DNA from: Thunnus maccoyii
Lineage: Eukaryota > Chordata > Actinopteri > Scombriformes > Scombridae
Assembly: GCF_910596095.1 (NCBI RefSeq)
Contig: NC_056545.1
Span: 25,009,067-25,073,066, forward strand
DNA length: 64,000 bases
Direction: 5' to 3'
Position numbers and translations under genes: made by a program. Shown here piece after piece: positions 60,895-64,000 of the stretch (the stretch's first letter is position 1; each line of letters begins with the position of its first letter). The notes under the pieces are model-generated. The model was not told the DNA's origin, did no database searches, and saw nothing but the letters and a program-made list of their open reading frames with translations.

Positions 60895-61123
60895 ACTAAC
60901 CTTGTTGACCGGAGTTTAGCCTGCAACTCGAGATGTCGTGCACAACTCAGCGCCTTTTACGCACGGTGACTGATCGTGACAGCCCAGCGGGCACGTTACG
61001 TAAGCGCGCAGCCACAGTGGGCATTTAAACAGTGAGGCTGCGAAGCTCCAGCTGGAAACTTTTCCTCTGCCGTTGAGACCAACGTGTCTTCATCCAGGCT
61101 CTGCACAGTTTCTCTGTCTAGAT
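60895..61123 (+). promoter_or_regulatory. aspa promoter and 5' UTR
   Basis: CpG-rich sequence (ACGTAAGCGCGCAG) followed by a TATA-like CATTTAAACAG at about 61022-61032, 90-100 nt before the ATG. This suggests initiation near 61050. The transcription start is not determined from sequence. Confidence 0.4.
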
Positions 61124-63754
61124 ATGTCTTCTTATAACAACAGCGTGTGTTTGAACGAGGCCAGGAGAGTAGCGATTTTCGGAGGGACTCATGGGAACGA
61201 GATGTCCGGCGTGACGCTCGTGAACCTGTGGGTGAAGAATAGCGCCGAGATACAGAGGAAAGGGGTCGTGACCAAACCTTTCATCACCAACCCGAGGGCT
61301 GTGGAGAAATGCACCAGATATGTGGACACGGATCTGAACCGAGCCTTCACACCAGAAAACCTCAGGTAAACACAACACACACCTGCTGTCATAGCCAGTG
61401 TCGCTGCTGGGTGCTGTTGTTCCTATCTGCTGTCACGTGTTGAACACAATCTGTTTCATGGCACGGATCCACAAAATTAATTTTTCGGATTTGGTTTTGA
61501 GCTCAATTTTATGGGTCTACTGAAAAAAAACATGGCACATTTGCATACTAGTGCTGTAAATTCTGACATTGTGTGAATGGTCTTACTTACTGTAAGTACA
61601 TGTTGCCATTACGGTAGTTTTTTGCGAATGAAATGACTAAAATCCGAGCTAATTATTGTGCTTGGGACCCAGTGGAATCTCCTTAAGGATCCATCTGTGT
61701 TAAAGGATCTGGGCCACAGTGAGTGGAAATGTGATGGAAAATGTAATGACAGCTTAAATTATGTAACATTATTGACATAATTGACCATTTATGTGTGTGC
61801 TCTGGTAGACAAATGAGGAAAAGATTCTGGGATCTCTCAGTGAGAACATGATGGTTAACACAATAGAATGAAAAACAACGCGGTGTGGACGTAAACAAGG
61901 TGTAGGACGTCTGAATATAGGATTCATACTCTTTTATTGTAGGAATTCCTACAGTAAAACAGTCACGTGGACACTTCCATCATACTGTTATTATCACAGG
62001 TAGTGTGTGTGTGTGTGTGATTGTGTGATTGTGTTTACCATCGTCCATGCCCCCCATACCCCCACCCCGTCCCACCCCCCTCACCTGCGCCTCTGCCAAT
62101 AACAGCCGAGCAGCGTGCCCCCTCCTCTTGGACTTCAGCTGACTGCCAGCCAGCAGGAAAAACGTGAGCGAAACGTGACCGAGCTGCAAATGATTTAAGA
62201 CGATTTTTTTTCGCTCCTTTTTTTTTTGTGTGTGCACTACAGCGTAAAATTAAGTCTTATGCAAACCCTGGCTCATACAGTCAAGTGTGCACGAGCACGC
62301 ACAGCAGCCTATTTACTAATGTGGTTGGATAACAGCATCTCTATTCATAAATCGTAATAGGAACAATGTAATAACACTCCCAAGGTTATTGTAGTGTGTT
62401 TGTTGTTTCCAGAGGGGAAATTATGATTATCACCATGATATTTTTAAGTGGACTTATTTATTTATTCAATCTTGACCTTTTGCCATCATATGGTATCACT
62501 GATATTCCTGTTATGGGAATATTGTGGTGTTTACGGTACTTTTGGATAGTGTGTATATACAGTAGAGTGACAATAAGTGTACTTAATAGTGATACTATTG
62601 AAGGATTTCTGATGATATACAACATATTTTTCAGTAGTGTCTTTGTGAAAGCTCTCATCGTATGGGGGAAGTGACTGTCACTGCCTCATCATGCAGATTT
62701 TTTTTTTCTCTTAAAAGATCTTCTCAGCGCTCTCCAGCTTACAAACTGTTTGGCCTTTCTGAAGGCAACATATAAGAAGATTAACTACTTTCTAAAAACA
62801 GCACACAGTGTCATTTTCTTCAACTTAAATAGACAGACAACTCTGCTCTTCCCCATATTTAGTGACTGTGTGTCATTTCAGTTTAACTTAGTATGTTGGA
62901 GACCACTTTATCAGCTGTAGCTGACACTATGCCTGTGTACTGATGTGCCGGCAGTCCAGACAATACCAGATATTTGCTGAAAATGGGGTCTAAAGAGCAG
63001 ATGTGAGGGAGGTGAGACAATATGGGCAGCAGAGGTGCTATTCTACAGTAGTTTGGAGAATGTCCTAGACTAGGGGTTATTTTGAAATGCTTTAAAAGAG
63101 CTAAGAGAGAGAGAAAAAGGGCAGCTCTCATTCTCTCTGTGGAGAGCATATACAGTGTAATGTCTGTCTAGGGAAAAAAGCAAGCTTAGCCCGGGGGACA
63201 AAACAAACTTCTCAAGGATCATTTAGTGCCGACATGCAAGAGAAAGTGGAGAAAGTGGATTAAATTTCTTCTGAATGCTCACAAAAGGAGGCCACTGTCC
63301 TGTTGAATCCAGCTTTTGTGTCCCAGTGTAGACTTAATGACTGTCATGACTTTCTACATTAACAACAAAATAGGTGTAATCATCTGCAGTCACAGTTATT
63401 AATGTTTTCCTGTTACCCACACGTGAAAAACTGTTGGAAATACAATGCATACATTCACCACATAAACAGGAAATTCTTGTTTTTTGGCTTTTGACGCTTG
63501 TTGTAGATGATCTCTAATTTAACCACACAGTTACTGTGTTAACATGCAGGCTTCTATCCACAGAGACAGAACAGTTAGGTAAAAGTGTTACAGGGTATCT
63601 TGGACAAGTACACACCTTTGTGTAAATCATTAACATGTTTCATTGTTCATTGTTCTTTTCAGCCTAACTTTCTGATAAGATATAAATCTGATGACGTCAA
63701 ATATGAATTCTTTGATTGACCGCTTTCTAATGCTGCGTGCATGTGCGTGTATGT

Positions 63755-63797
<43 letters not shown>

Positions 63798-64000
63798 TGT
63801 GTGTGCGTGTGTGTGCGTGTGTGTGTGTGCATGTGCCCTGCAGTGCCCTGGAGGGAGATGACCTGCCCTACGAGGTGAAGAGAGCTCAGGAGATCAACAG
63901 GATATTTGGACCTAAAGGAAGCCCAGAGGCCTACGATGTCATCTTTGACCTCCACAACACGACGTCCAACATGGGCTCCACTCTAATTCTGGAAAGCTCC
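61124..64000 (+). CDS. aspa: Aspartoacylase, exons 1-2 (partial gene, runs off right edge)
   Basis: Zinc carboxypeptidase-like amidohydrolase that splits N-acetylaspartate into acetate and aspartate; its loss causes Canavan disease in humans. Exon 1 61124-61365 (80 codons plus 2 nt), exon 2 from 63844 past the window end; the split Ser codon AG|T closes in frame. Near-identical family blocks: [59 protein letters not shown]. Zinc ligands His23, Glu26 and His118 correspond to human His21, Glu24 and His116. I chose the ATG at 61124 (G at -3, and the N-terminal length fits the human protein). The exon 2 acceptor follows a long GT repeat. Confidence 0.97.
61366..63843 (+). other. aspa intron 1
   Basis: Donor CTCAG|GTAAAC, acceptor CCCTGCAG. 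It contains a C-rich block (62045-62090), T runs near 62210 and 62700, and the terminal GT microsatellite. No other recognisable feature. Confidence 0.75.
63740..63832 (+). repeat. (GT)n microsatellite at the 3' end of aspa intron 1
   Basis: About 90 bp of GT with interspersed GC and AT variants. It ends about 12 nt before the acceptor CCCTGCAG and takes the place of a normal pyrimidine tract. Confidence 0.95.

Larger units (their letters stand above)
57978..61123. other. Intergenic between taf1d and aspa
   Basis: It holds the taf1d 3' UTR with AATAAA at 58306-58311, a repeat copy (59100-59385), a GTC-rich inverted-repeat pair (59741-60888), a (TTG)n run near 60618, and the CpG-rich aspa promoter (60780-61120). 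No other gene is visible. Confidence 0.65.

Noticed and set aside
61073-61123. Upstream TTG start adding 17 residues to aspartoacylase
   Set aside because: TTG is not a normal vertebrate start; the ATG at 61124 matches the family N-terminus.

Overview
This window looks like nuclear DNA of a teleost fish, most likely a perciform-type genome. It is intron-rich and AT-leaning, full of CA/GT microsatellites, and carries several interspersed repeat families that I recognise as teleost-typical. Every gene I can support is a multi-exon vertebrate orthologue. I see no operons, CRISPR arrays, prokaryotic islands or intact viruses.

Layout. (1) 1-31,654, minus strand: 5' part of an LHFPL-family tetraspan gene, best match LHFPL7/TMEM211. 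Exon 1 (31,394-31,654) and exon 2 (6,814-6,952) are separated by a 24.4-kb intron full of repeats and possible regulatory DNA; the remaining exons lie left of position 1. (2) 35,687-48,362, minus: complete akap10 (dual-specificity A-kinase anchor protein 2), 14 coding exons, 614 aa, with a dead L2/CR1-like LINE in one intron. (3) 50,495-53,184, minus: complete c11orf54 homologue (zinc-dependent ester hydrolase), 8 coding exons, 319 aa. (4) 53,803-57,977, plus: complete taf1d (RNA polymerase I SL1 subunit), 5 exons, 1,040 aa. Its last 2.5-kb exon encodes a very long series of lysine blocks that human TAF1D lacks. (5) 61,124-64,000, plus: the first two exons of aspa (aspartoacylase), running off the right edge.

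All exon chains were built by hand. Splice phases close exactly (akap10 1,845 nt, c11orf54 960 nt, taf1d 3,123 nt, all multiples of three). c11orf54 and taf1d are head to head with 618 bp between start codons, an arrangement also found on human 11q21, so a shared bidirectional promoter is likely. The other neighbours map to different human chromosomes (AKAP10 and ASPA on 17p, TMEM211 on 22q), so most of the order is fish-specific. The genes do not form one pathway: PKA anchoring, metabolite hydrolysis, rDNA transcription, N-acetylaspartate breakdown and a membrane tetraspan.

Most worth a second look: the giant lysine-block extension of taf1d; two GC-AG introns (akap10, c11orf54); GT repeats abutting 3' splice sites in aspa, lhfpl7 and taf1d; a TISU/YY1-like start element with a uORF at the akap10 promoter; a His/Asn-rich loop in the LHFPL protein; and several miniature transposons with clear termini. 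I did not find a convincing new biological system; the strongest candidate for novelty is the taf1d extension.
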